A program made the translations under genes and the position numbers. Positions 36,210-48,254 of a stretch of DNA of 64,000 nt are shown here, piece by piece; position 1 is the first letter of the stretch; every line of letters starts with the position of its first letter. The stretch comes from Pegea sp. RAD2-039 (lineage: Eukaryota > Chordata > Thaliacea > Salpida > Salpidae), in assembly GCA_034620365.1 (NCBI GenBank), contig JAQGEQ010000187.1, positions 17,028 to 81,027 on the forward strand, written 5' to 3'. The notes under the pieces are model-generated. The model ran no database searches. It had not been told where the DNA came from and saw only the letters and a list, made by a program, of their open reading frames with translations.

Positions 36210-37110
36210 TTAGAATTGTTTTGTACAATTATTTGAGTCATTTGAGTAGATAAATCTTTCTACACGAGTTTGTTGGGTTCTACCTGACAAGTAATCTTCA
36301 ATCCACTGTGAGATAAAACTGTTGATTTTTGAGTTTTTCAATGCAGTAACGAGCTTAGTCTGTGCGACAGAATCAAACGCTTTAGCAAAATCGAGATAAA
36401 TGTATACGCAATATATCATATATATAGTATATATATGATTGTGAATGATATGCTATTGAGTTCTGCAGATAACTCAAGTCAGCAAAACTGGTCTGTATTT
36501 AAGTGCGGTGTTTCTGGGACCCTACTTATGAAATGCAGTAATAAAATGATAAAAACTTTCTACCAAATTTGTGGAAGTCTTCCTCGCCACAAAGTCATGT
36601 TAAAGAAAGGCGATAAAGATAGTATAAAGAGGAACTAGTTAATCTTAAAAACAAAGCTGGGATCTAATCTGGGATGTTGGAAACTGATGATTTTAAAGAA
36701 GAAATAGCCTTAGATACCATATTGACCGTTATGTCAAGATCTACCATCTCGGAGATGTTTGTAAAAATGTCGGAGTAGGAGAGAGAAGGAGTATTACTAT
36801 CATCGGTTGTAAAAACGCCATTAAATTGATTGTTTAGCAACTAAGCTTTATTTTCTTGTTCCATCACAAGCTGGTCGTTGTTATCAAGTAAGGGAGGTAA
36901 CTGGGATCTCACCTTAAGTTTGTGACTTATGAAAGCAAAAAACGTTTTCTGGCAAGGTGAAGATAAAACTGCACTTTCTCTTCCTAAATAGAAATTAGAA
37001 ATAGATTTCTTGTAAACTATACAAAGATCTTTGTACAGAAATTTGATGATAGGGTTTCTTTTAGTTTGTTTGTATAGGAGGTTTTTCAAATGTTATAAAT
37101 TCTTTAAATA
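36210..37110 (-). pseudogene. LINE reverse transcriptase fragment, unit B
   Basis: Read right to left: FLYKDLCIVYKKSISNFYLG, then FISHKLKVRSQLPPLLDNND, and, after stops and gaps, YLDFAKAFDSV and FISQWIEDYLSGRTQQTRVE. This copy keeps the FAKAFDSV-to-LSGRTQQTRV stretch that was deleted in the A copy, but it ends before the YADD motif. Confidence 0.75.
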
Positions 37111-37796
37111 TATGGGCAAATGTGTATTTATTGGGTTCTTTTGGGAGGTATTTGAGATCTCGCAGTAAGTTAACTTTTTATATCATTTTTCCTTAAATAT
37201 TTTATAAACAAGCTGGCGACTAACACCAAGTAAGGATCCTTTTATCAAGTAAGGGAGGTATTTGAGATCTCTTAAATTTTAATCATACCTTGATTGAAAA
37301 TTTTCATGTTTTCTTATTTTAGAATTTTTATATCAACCTTTTATAATTTATTTAAGTCAAACAATTGTTGATTTGTGGAATAATTTTTTACATTTATATT
37401 TTTGTATTTATATTTAATCTTTAAAATATCAAATTTTTTCAGTTATTGTATAATGCCTTAAAACTTATCTATTTACTTTTGAAGATTTTTTGTTGATATT
37501 AGATTTATTTTAGTATTTTTTATATTATAATTTTTGATTGATTTTAGCTATATCAACCATAGAACTGGTTTTATATAATGATTTATATTTATTTAATTTA
37601 TGTTTATAGTTGTAAAGTTTCTATAACATTTGTTTTTTATAATTGCTGTCTAAACTTTATATAAATATAATTTATATATATTTTATATATTCTTTGATTA
37701 TTTCTATATAAAATTTTAAATTTGTTATGTTAGATATACTAGATATTATCCTTAGCATTTTCATCAAAAGTATACATATACATATACTTACTATAT

Positions 37797-37980
37797 GTCC
37801 TGCTTGGTGGCGAAGCGGTTACTACACCTAGCTACAAGGTACATCTAGCTAGGAAGTACCGGGTTCGACCCCAGGTGGAGACATATAAAACTCCTGAGAA
37901 AAACCATAAAAAACTCGTGAGAATGTGTGTTAGTGAGATATGCTCTCTTTAGGCACCCTCCTTCGCATTTATATATATAA
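37797..37980 (+). mobile_element. tRNA-derived SINE, full-length copy
   Basis: The head has an A-box-like tggtggcgaagcggttacta and a B box cgggttcgacccc about 40 nt further on, as in a tRNA promoter for RNA polymerase III. The body ends with gagaatgtgtgttagtgaga, a gcaccctccttcgcattt block and a ta-rich tail. Units A and C lack it at the corresponding place, so it inserted after the units separated. Tail-only relatives lie at 3,601, 21,075 and 52,042. Confidence 0.8.
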
Positions 37981-38026
37981 AATAAAATATATATATATTT
38001 TTTCTGAACTCCTTAATTGCATCAAA

Positions 38027-40917
38027 ATGTCAGATAGATCAAAGAGTAAAGTTGTTTCAGATTCAGCTGTGCCACCTAGAGATGATATCAGGTTAATAGA
38101 ATTTTGTGTCTTTACTTAACATTGTTTTCTAAATAAATTTAATTATATTCACTTTTTATCTAAATAAAAGCAGATAGAAAAATCATTTATGTTGAATCTA
38201 GAAAGATATTAATAACTTAAATCTTATCAGCTTTAACTTAATTTTATTATGTTTTTTTATCTGGTTTAGAGTGATTTCAGTATTACTCATTTAATAAAAG
38301 GAATTTTAATTTTACTTTGTTATTTACTCATCGTTCTAACAACTTATTAAGGGGTTGTGTTTTCAATTATTCATTTTTTCATATTTTTATCTAACTTAAT
38401 TGCTTCTTCTAATTCCTTTATTTTGATTTTGATACTAAAGTAAATTATACTTTTGGTCTTTTTAGAAATGAACTTATTGAAGTGGATAATCTTTGCCACT
38501 TTAATCTAAATGATTCTTTTGAAAATTCTCCGGTTTGTGATGTTTTAATCAAAGTGAAATTGAATGGCTTTGAAAGAACTTTCAAATGTAACAAAGGAGT
38601 TTTAGCTGCTGCTTCACCTTATTTTGAAGCTATGTTTCGTGGTGAGTTAGATTCAAGATTCAACTTCAGTTACAAAATAACTAAATGTATGATCACAAAA
38701 ACTATTTGAATTTTTTAAGGTGGATTCAAAGAAGCAGATTCTGAAGAAGTTACCATAAATGACGTAGAACCAAATGTATTTTCTGTTCTTTTTGATTATT
38801 TGCACACAAAAGAAATACAAATCAATGAAGAAAATATTGCGAGACTCATGATTGCAGATTCCATGTTTCAAATAAATGGTTTAGAGAAGCTATTTAACAA
38901 GTAAGCTAGTTTTATAAATCAGTTTCTTTTAATAGTTTTGTAACTATACTTTATCAATTACAGCTTTTTGGTAAGTCGAATAAACTTTTACAACTGCTTC
39001 GAATTTGCAATGTTTGTTGAGTGTTATGGATATATGGAGCTGTCAACTAAATTTAAAAACTATATTGGAAAAAACTTTATAGAAGTAAGAAAATAGAGAA
39101 ATGTTATTTTCTTTTTTAAAGCCTTTGATGTAGAAAGATTTTCTCTACTTTATCAAGCTTAAATATTTATGAAATTTTTTTTGTTTGGTTATTTCTATTG
39201 ATCTTGTTTTTTTTTTAATTTAATAAGGGCAAGTTTTTGATTAACCAAATGATATTTACCAGATTTCAAAATCCCAAAAATTCAAATTACAACCAGACTC
39301 TGTAATTTCTAAAGTAATTACTCAAAATGAGCTTCATGTGGTTTGTGAATCCCAAGTATTCAATGCTCTTCTAGAGTGGATCAAATATGATTTAACTTCA
39401 AGACAAAACTGCTTAAAAGAATTAATTAAAAAAGTAAGCATCTAAAAACTATAAAGTTGTAGACTTATGATTATAAAATTGTGATTTCTCTAGGTACGTT
39501 GTCATTTGATAAAACCAACTTTCATTTCTATGCAATTGGAAAATTGTGATGTAATTAGAAATATTTGTTATGAACATCTCAGCAAGGTGCTTGAAGATCT
39601 CAAAGCTTACATCCCAATTGAAAGTAAGCCAAGACAACTTGATATTCCGCAGGTAAGATTATTTAATTAAATACTTTTCACTTCATCGACTGACATATGA
39701 CGTCACAGGTGATCTACGTCATAACTGAACCCGATAGTTCTACTGAGAAAGTATTGAAAAGTGCAGAGTTTCGTTTGTCTGAAACGGATGTTCGCTTTAA
39801 GCTTCCAAACTTGTGTCTTAAAAATGCGTTATTTTATTCAAAATCTGCTATCATTAACGGTTTCATTTATGTGTTAATAAATTTATCCGGTAATGGTGAT
39901 ATGGAAAGGTTTGTATGAAACAAATGGTGTGATCATCATTACAAACTAAATATAACGTCATTAAATTTCAAGATACGACCCAATCACAAATGAGTGGAAG
40001 CAATGCAAAAGTTTAGGCGAGAGGTTATCATATGAGAGAATAGAAGTTATTGACAATGAGTTGTACCTCATTATACCTGGTATCGCTGATGATGAAATCA
40101 TTATAGCTGATCATGGTATCAATTTAATGAAGTGAGTGATGAAATGGCATTTTCAACGAAAACTTCATTTGCCAAAAACTTTGTTATTTCCAGATACGAT
40201 CCCATTACTGATGAATGGACGCAAAGAGCTTCACTAAATGAATGCCGTTTAGTTGACGATTACACTGTCTTCAACCGCATGTTGTATGCTTTTGGCCACA
40301 ATGATATCACGGACTCAGTTCCTTTTTTTAAGAAATATGATCCACAGAAGGACGAATGGAGCACTGTAAATCCAACTTTGACGCCTAGATATGGATCAGG
40401 TGACTGATGACGTCATGATGACGTTTTGATTATATGATGATAACTAATTCTAAAATCATCACAGAATTAGTCACGCTTGGCAACTATATCTACGTCATTG
40501 GTGGCTGGGATGATGAAAAATATTTAAAGACTTTTGAAAGATACGATGTCCTCAATGATAATTGGGAATTCGTAGCAAGTATGAATTATTCGAGAGCATG
40601 TCCAAAAGCTGTTGTCTTTAATAAGAAGATTTATATTTTTGGTAAAACTTATATTATATTTGGAAATGAAAAACGTTTTAATCAACATTTTAACGATGTT
40701 TACAATAATTTGCATAAATGTGATGAGCTCGTTTATTGATACAGGGGATCTACTGCATGGTCCAGACGAAGATGGTCGTGATTTCCAAATTGTTGAATGT
40801 TACGATCAAGTAACAGATGAATGGAAAGTAGTTGCGAGTTCGAATGAAAACATTGATCATGTAGTTGTCAGCTATCAACCATGTGTACCTGACATATGTG
40901 TAAATTTCCCATTTTAA
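38027..40917 (+). CDS. BTB-BACK-Kelch protein, copy B, 11 exons, 595 aa
   Basis: Same domain order and function class as copy A. Exons: 38027-38091, 38466-38641, 38720-38900, 38964-39084, 39263-39433, 39494-39652, 39709-39908, 39973-40131, 40194-40399, 40465-40641 and 40745-40917; total 1788 nt, all in phase. Exon 8 is 27 nt longer than in A, adding nine residues (around LIIPGIADDEIIIAD) in one Kelch blade. It is the most diverged of the three: for example GFKEADSEEV replaces RFKESYSDEV after the BTB core, and FLVSRINFYNCF replaces FLESQIDIYNCF. The SINE lies about 50 bp upstream of its start codon and could affect its expression. No stops or lost splice sites were found. Confidence 0.9.
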
Positions 40918-41194
40918 TAAATCAATTTAACTAGTAGACTGCTGTGAAGTTTATTTTCAGTATAAAGTTGCTTTTGAGGTCGTGTTTATTTTCAAAAACA
41001 TTCAGATCAATATCAAAATGTTCCTATATAAATATTTTCATGTTTTTTAATTGTTTGATAATTTAGAAAGTAGAAGAAAGTTTGTTAGAATTTAGAGTGT
41101 TATTTTAATCATCAAATCAAAAATTTTTTGTTTCTGGTTATTTAAGAATAAAAGTTCATTAAGCTTTTAACAAATATTTTGTCCAATGCTAAAC

Positions 41195-41440
41195 CATTTC
41201 ATGTAAGCCACCACCTGAACAATCTCCTAAAACATCTTCTAAACCAACTCCTGAACTAGATAAACCATCTCGTGAACCACATCCTGAACCACCTTCTGAA
41301 CTACCTCGTGAACTATCAGATGAAGATCAATTGATGAAGATCAAGAGGAAGAACAAAGGATGAACATCGAGTGACAAAGATCAAGTGACGAAGATCAAGT
41401 AATGAGGATCAAGTGAAGAAAATCATACGATGAAGATGTT
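41195..41440. repeat. Degenerate 21-bp and GATCA repeats after Kelch copy B
   Basis: As after copy A, but with one more recognisable unit (ctcctgaactagataaacca) that links this stretch more clearly to the 21-bp minisatellite. Confidence 0.7.
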
Positions 41441-41444
41441 TTTT

Positions 41445-43390
41445 ATGCGATTAATAATCGTAAAACGAAAGTAAACTAATAAAAACTTCCGTTGGCTACC
41501 AGTAAACATGTCTCAGTAACTAGTAAATCAATCAACCAGTCAACCATTTCATAACTTTTATGTTTTCATTTCTTTTAATAAATCATAATATTCGCTTAAC
41601 CAACATGCTTGATTTTTAAATCTGCAATTTTAAAGACAAGATGATCAGTAAACAACACTCGGCTATTATCGAAAGCCTTTCGTGAAGGTTTCTTTGTTCG
41701 CTTTTTGCCAATTTTGAATAATTTTATATCATAATATTACTAAGCTATAAATAAGCTAAATAAGCTCTTGGTAATTATTTCCAGTTAAAGCCACCAAAAC
41801 TCCTTATACAACTTGCTGACGTGAGTTAAAAATATATAGACTGCTTTATTAATCATACAAACCACCCGACGAAATAACAGAACATATTATGATAAACAGC
41901 GATAAGTCAAGATTAAAAGTTAAAAAAAATATACAGAAAACGGTGGAACGATTCTATAGTTCAAATAAAGTTTTAGATGTTGAAATTCGAGATTGAGATA
42001 ACATGCTACGGGGAGCTGTCACGAAGATGTTCTGAAAATAATTCAAAATTTGTAGCGTTTAATTTCCATTTTTTCGTTAATTGTTTTCTACAACTTGTTC
42101 TGAATTAAACAGATCAAAATACAATTAATGTTGCTTGCCCCGACTACACAGTGTAGCATGTTTGCCAATCCACAATTAACTTTGGTTAAAGATACAGAAA
42201 AAGGGAACGACAGAGAATGCAGAAGAATATTTCACAATAATAGCTTCAAGCAAAGCAAACAGAAGCACTGCAGCTTTAGGTGTATTTTATTGACAATTAA
42301 AAAGTTTCCATTTTGAAAGCTTCAGATAACAAGATGTTAATGTTTCCACCCTCAATTTGAAAATGACAAAATTTATTTTCAGTAAGCACCCTTAGGCTTG
42401 GTTATGTTTGAGCTTGAGTAAGGGTTGTGTAACCAAAGCAGACTGTTGTGAAACAAGAAGTTCAATTCATTTAGTTTGAGGTTGGCCTGATATATAAAAT
42501 ATTTAGTTAAACTAACTCAATAAAACTTAGATTTAAAACTAAAGAAAACTTCTATACAAGACCTGATGTAGTAGATATAACACTCTGATAGTTAAGTACG
42601 TTTATATTTCATGGAAAGAAACTTCAACACTTTAACAACAAACTAATAACTTCTTATCTAGTTGTACTGCTTAAAAAACTAATTTATTTTAATCTATAAA
42701 ACTGAAACTACAGATTCGTATGGCAAGTTTACTTTTAACTAAATATTATTACTAATGATAAAATATCATACCAAGATCCAAATAAAGTCGATTACAAAAC
42801 CATTCCGGCTCACAGCAGGTCGAAAAAGCAAGGAAGCCTTAAAACTTAATGTGAAAAACAGAGTTTATATTACAATTTGAGCAAAAAGCTACTAAAAATA
42901 ATCATTTTATCAAAGTATATAAAAAATGATGAAGCAAAACACAGAAGCAAGTTTTTTTGAATAAAGATATGAAGAAAATAATAAGGATAATAGCTTCAAG
43001 CAATTTTATTAACAGGGTTTTTATGAACTTTTCGTTATTATGTGTCCACCTGTGCTCGAAACACCAAAACGGTTTTTAGTATTTTAAGAATAAAAGTGTT
43101 TGCTTTAAAAATACTTGAAAGCGCATTATGAAATCGCTCGATTTCAATACCAGAAATTATGAGGATATCGCAGCGGATCGCTCCGAATGGCGCTCTCTAC
43201 TCTGCAAACAAATAAAGGATAGAAAGCACACAACGCGCATGACCGTTCTTGGCCGAAGTAGGCCTCTATTACTATAAATTAAACTGTTTAAATTAATCAT
43301 GAATTGTAGAAGGAAACGTCATCGAGATGCAACTAAATATTTTAAGCAATTAGTAGATACTCAAGTAAATAATAATTAATAGATAATAAT
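41445..43390 (+). repeat. Dispersed repeat R in unit B
   Basis: It matches 30,165-32,085 throughout, including the extra middle segment and the 34-bp core at 43,164-43,197. Confidence 0.8.
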
Positions 43391-43432
43391 TAATAGATGC
43401 TAAATCTATCATGGAAACTATGGTAGATACAA

Positions 43433-44416
43433 ATGACATGACCTTGCGGTCAAAAGCTCCAAAAAATCCAAAAAAACCCTAGCAAACCAAGTTCTTCAAA
43501 ACAAGCTTGCAATGGCAATTGGCAAGCTTGTAACAAAACTTGCTCTGGTAAAGATCTGGCAATAGATTGCATCAAATGCCTCTCTAGGTTTCACCTCACT
43601 TGTAGTGATGTGAGTAAAAACTATTATGATATATTTGAAAATAATAAAATGCAGCAAGTGGGATTTTGTTGGTCCTACATAAAATGTAGATCTATGGACA
43701 AAACAACTACCTCGTCCAACACTAACAAAAGCCTATTGTCTGACATCAGCAACACCATATCCACTGAATTGACCAAATTGAAATCCGAAATTGGCAACGA
43801 TGTTGCCAAAATCAATGAAAAGATTTCTATCTTATCCAAATCTATGGATGAACTGGAAGCCTCCACAAAGAAGCCTTTCACATGGGCCTCAGTTGTTGGT
43901 AATTCTGGATCCGAAAAAAATACTAGCGTGGTGCAACTTCTTGCCAAGAAGGTTACTGACACGCACAAGAAACTTACTCTGGACCGGGAGGATAGAGAAA
44001 ACAATGTCATCATCTTTGGAGTCTCTGAGACTGATAAAGACGATGACATCAAGACTTTAAATCAAATGTGCACTCAAGGCCTTGGTGCTGTGGACGCTCC
44101 AAAAGTTTCAATGACCAGACTCGGGGCAAAAAGATCAAATCATAAAAGACCGTTAAAAGTTTCCTTTCAGGAAAGATGGGACAAACGTAAGTTTCTTGCT
44201 AAGCTGTATAAACTTAAGCAGGACGAAAAATTCCAGGGCATCAGAGTAGCACATGATATGTGTGAAGATGATTGCGTAGAAAATAAGCGTCTTCTAAAAG
44301 AGGCGTACAGCCGAAATCAGAAAGAGCAACCAACTGATTTCAAATACAAAGTTCGAGGTCCACCATGGGCTTTAAAGATTGTGAAGGTCTTTTCAAAAAA
44401 CGGAAGTGTAAAATAA
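43433..44416 (+). pseudogene. LINE ORF1, unit B, damaged N-terminus
   Basis: This aligns with the intact ORF1 of unit A over its whole length. Small changes after the ATG shift the frame and bring a stop within 15 codons, and a zinc ligand is lost (NGNW in place of NGNC). From an internal ATG at 43,610 the remaining 268 residues, without most of the PHD finger, stay open. Confidence 0.8.
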
Positions 44417-44529
44417 CCACTGGACCCACATCACCCTTATTCAACCTCTCTTCGCACAAAATTATTAATACTATGCTTCCAGCCCAAGGAAATTTTGAAT
44501 TTAAAGAGTTTCAAGATTAAATCTAAAAG

Positions 44530-46146
44530 CTAAAAAATATAAAATATTTGGAAATACAAACATAATAAGAAAAATACAAATATAACTAAAAAAAATGAAA
44601 AAACTAAAAATGATTTTGAAGAAATTGAAGAACTTCCAGCATTAGTTGTTTTACTTTTCTTAGAATTCAAAAATAAAAATTGTTTATCTGCTGAAGCAGC
44701 CAAGTCATCATCACCATCTTCAACTGTAATTGTACTACCATCTCCTGAACCATCTCCTGGACCAGAAAAGCTATCTTCTTGACCAGTTAAACCATTTTCT
44801 GGAACATATAAACCAACTTCTGGACATGATAAACCATCTGCTGGACCAGATAAACTACCTACTTGACCAGATAAACCATTTTGTGGACCAGATAAACCAT
44901 CTCCTGAACCATCTCTTAAACCATCTTCTGAACCAGAAAAACCATTTTCTGGACCAGATAAACCATCTTCTGGACCAGATAAGCAATCTTCTTGACCAGT
45001 TAAACCATCTTCTGGACCAAATAATCTATCTTCTGAACCAGATAAACCATCTTCTGAACCAGATAAACCATCTTCTGGACCAAATAAACCATCTTCTGGA
45101 CCAGATAAGCCATCTTTTGGACCAGATAAACCATCTCCTGAACCATCTCTTAAACCATCTTTTGAACCAGAAAAACCATTTTCTGGACCAGATAAACCAT
45201 CTTCTGGACCAGATAAGCAATCTTTTTGACCAGTTAAACCATCTTCTGGACAAAATAATCTATCTTCTGAACCAGATAAACCATCTTCTGAACCAGATAA
45301 ACCATCTTCTGGACCAAATAAACCATCTTCTGGACCAGATAAGCCATCTTTTGGACCAGATAAACTATCTCCTGAACCATCTCTTAAACCATCTTCTGAA
45401 CCAGAAAAACCATCTTTTGGACCAGATAAGCCATCTTCTGGACCAGATAAGCAATCTTCTTGACCAGATAAACCATCTTCTGGACCAGAAAGCCATCTTC
45501 TGAACCAGATAAAACATCTTCTGGACCAGATAAACCATTTTCTGGTACATATAAACCATCTGCTGAACCATATAAACCATCTCCTGAACCATATAAAACA
45601 TCTTCTGGACCAGATAAACCATCTTCTGGACCAGATAAACCATCTCCTGTACCAGATAAACCATGTTCTGGACAAGATAAACCATCCCCTGAACCAAATG
45701 AACCATATTCTGGACCAAATAAGCCATCTCCTGAACCAGATAAGCCATCCTCTGAACCGGATTAACCATCTCCTGAACCATCTCTTAAACCATCTTCTGG
45801 ACCAGATAAACTGTCTGCTGGACCAGATAAACCGTCTTCTGGACCAGATAAACCATCTTCTGAACCAAATAAACTATCTTCTGAACCAGATAAACTATCT
45901 TTTGGACCAGTTAAGCCATTTTCTGGACCGGATAAACCATCTTCTGGACCAGATAAACCATCTCCTGTACCAGATAAACCATCTGCTGGACCAGATAAAC
46001 TACCTTCTTGACCAGATAAACCATCTTCTGGACCAGATAAACTGTCTTCTGGACCAGATAAACCATCCTTTTGACCAGATAAACCATCTTTTAGACCAGA
46101 TAAACCATCTCCTGAACCATCTCTTAAACCATCTTCGGAAGATGGT
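44530..46146 (-). pseudogene. Expanded 21-bp minisatellite with SGPEDGL-repeat frame, unit B
   Basis: About 1.4 kb of accatcttctggaccagata-type units end in the same inverted repeat as in A (46,124-46,146). On the minus strand the frame is open from 45,675 to 44,530 (381 codons), but a 20-bp unit at about 45,490 makes its first 60 residues read FIWSRRW heptads and the rest SGPEDGL heptads. The C-terminus (TITVEDGDDDLAASADKQFL, then about 27 hydrophobic residues) is unique sequence and looks like a membrane anchor. A stop at about 45,762 breaks the SGPEDGL frame further upstream, as in A. A repeat-rich surface protein that has decayed, or a non-coding minisatellite, are both possible. Confidence 0.45.
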
Positions 46147-46595
46147 TTGCTAAACTGTCAACTTTACTCTTTTCTCTTTACACAATTACTAATTCTTTAC
46201 ACAATTTAGTAATTTCACTTTTATATATATATATATATAAATATTTTTAATATTTAAAATTGATTTAAAGAAAAATAGGAAATTTTTAACTTTGAAAAAG
46301 TTGAATTTTCAAACAAAACTTGTAATTATGAATTAAGAAAAAGTTAAATTACAAAATACGTAATTTAGCGAGCTTACTACTGATCTAAAATTCTTACTTA
46401 ATAGATGTAAACTTGCTTACAACTAGTTTATTCGAAATAAATTATTGTTTATAAATACAACTGACGTTTTTAAAAATGCAGATTATTTAATTATCTTTAA
46501 AAATAACCAGAGAATTATTAAACAACTTTTATACTTAACAACAATCTAATAAATTAATTTTAAAAATAATTATAATTTTCTGCTGGAAGAAAGAA

Positions 46596-46666
46596 GCCCG
46601 GTTAGCTCAGTCGGTAGAGCGTTGGACTTTTAATCCAACGGTCGCGGGTTCAAGTCCCTCATGGCG
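46596..46666 (+). pseudogene. tRNA-Lys (TTT) with damaged acceptor stem, unit B
   Basis: It is identical to the tRNA of unit A up to ccctcat, then reads ggcg instead of cgggcg. The 3' strand of the acceptor stem has lost two bases, so gcccggt can no longer form seven pairs. The internal promoter boxes are intact, so it could still be transcribed. Confidence 0.85.
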
Positions 46667-47236
46667 GTTTTAATTTTAGTACTTTGAAAATAAAAATAAG
46701 AAATAGTTTTTAGTAAAATGGAGATAATTACAACAAATTCCATTTCAAAATAATTTTCATTTTTACTCAGTCGGAATAAACATTTGATTATAATCTATAT
46801 TAATCTATAAAACTCAACCTACAATTGCAGATTAGTTGCAGCAAGTTTGTTTTCAAGCAGATATCATTATTAATGAATATCAACATACCAAATACCAAAT
46901 GAATTCGATGACAAAACTCTCTTGTCTGACAGCAGGTCGACAAACCAAAAAAGATTTAATTGTTAATGTGGAAAAGAGAGTTTATGAAACAATCTGGACT
47001 AAAAACTATTAAAAAGTAATCACTTTTAGAGTTTATAAAAATGATAGAAAATATAAAAGAAAATCTTATAGAATTGCTGAAAAAGGTGACAAAATCTTTA
47101 AAGTATTTCTATAACTGATTACCTTTATGAATTTTTGCATTATTAACCATAAAGTTATTTTTTTTTGGAATTAGGTGATTCATATTTACATCTAATTTTT
47201 GACAATTTTTTCTTAAAATTTAGATTGTATATAACA

Positions 47237-47452
47237 TCACAGCTTTCTTTTCCTAGCCGCAAATTTTTTCTCATTCTGCAAAATTAGTACTTGGAACCAG
47301 CTGCCATCAGACATTGTCATGTCATAATCACTCGCGTTGTACATAAGAAGCTGAACTATAACATTGCCAACATTGTCATTTCTAAATTGTGAATTTTTCC
47401 TTTTTTTCAATATCATTAACATTCTATGTAAATGTTCAATTTGAAAATTCAA
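47237..47452 (-). CDS. Unrecognised exon-like ORF, unit B
   Basis: The minus strand reads NFQIEHLHRMLMILKK, then NDNVGNVIVQLLMYNASDYD and MTMSDGSWFQVLILQNEKK. Comparison with the A copy shows an in-frame 3-nt indel and at least six synonymous differences, so it was probably coding. The VQLL...MSDG arrangement faintly resembles the RPA70 N-terminal OB-fold. No start or partner exons are resolved. Confidence 0.3.
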   Translation of the reverse strand: MNFQIEHLHRMLMILKKRKNSQFRNDNVGNVIVQLLMYNASDYDMTMSDGSWFQVLILQNEKKFAARKRKL

Positions 47453-48254
47453 ATCTTTAAATCTGTAAATCTAAAATGTCACTATTGCTATGTATAAAGA
47501 AATTATAATTTACATCTATAATTTAATCTAATTAAAATGTCACTTGTTACATCTATTGCTTTATATAAGAAATTACAGTTCACTTTAGAATTTAGCTTTT
47601 AACAGGTTTTAATAACTTTTTAATATCAGTTAATGATTCAGGATCTTCAGAACAAATACTAAAGTTTGTTTCAACTAAAACAGTTCTTTGAAAAGCTTAT
47701 CTGAAGAACTAAAGATAATTTGGTAAAACAACCAAACCCTGAACAACTAATGAATATTTCAATATTTTCTATGACAGTTTCTAAAAAGTTGATTTAACTG
47801 AAAAGTTTCTGAAAAATAATTGTTTTGTTGCTTGTTAGAATTGTTTTATACAAAAATCATTTGAATTTTTTAAATGAAGAAACAACAGAAGCATAAAACT
47901 GAAAGAATCAAAGAGCTCTAAAGAAAATTTGACTTTAAGTTTAGGTATAACAGCAGTAAAAATAAAATTTTTTAACAAATAATTAGATAATTAAACAAAT
48001 CAAATAAAAGTTATTATTTAAAATCTAGAAGTTCTAAAATGTTGTTATTTGAAAATGGCCTACAAATAGCAAAAATAAAATAATAGTAGCTGATATAACG
48101 TTCCTTAATAGAAATGATTTAATTTAGAAAATGTATATTTAGAAAATGGATAATAATATTTTCAAAAGAAGAACTTTAAAAAAAGTAAAAGATCACAAAA
48201 AACTTGTAATGATTTTTATTTTTATTAAATATTAGCGCAAATAACACAACAGTT

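Larger units (their letters stand above)
25192..36244. repeat. Tandem unit U, copy A
   Basis: This is the first of three copies of a unit of about 11 kb, followed directly by copy B. Order: minus-strand RT remnant, BTB-Kelch gene, repeat R, LINE ORF1, 21-bp minisatellite, tRNA-Lys, and a minus-strand exon-like ORF. Landmark spacing between A and B is about 11.03 kb at the RT, 11.25 kb through the Kelch gene and 11.76 kb at the tRNA. The left edge is placed where gagtagataaa begins both A and B. Confidence 0.85.
36245..47875. repeat. Tandem unit U, copy B
   Basis: The second copy directly follows A. It differs from A by a SINE insertion before the Kelch gene, a longer minisatellite (about 1.4 kb against 0.93 kb), a damaged LINE ORF1, a damaged tRNA-Lys and loss of the ATA microsatellite. 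The match to A fades at about 47,875; 47,876-48,184 is unmatched AT-rich DNA before block P'. Confidence 0.85.

Noticed and set aside
44730-45503. Plus-strand 257-codon frame of LLDQINH heptads, looking like a coiled coil
   Set aside because: A 21-bp tandem repeat stays open in several frames on both strands, and this frame has no unique flanking protein sequence. I do not call it a gene.
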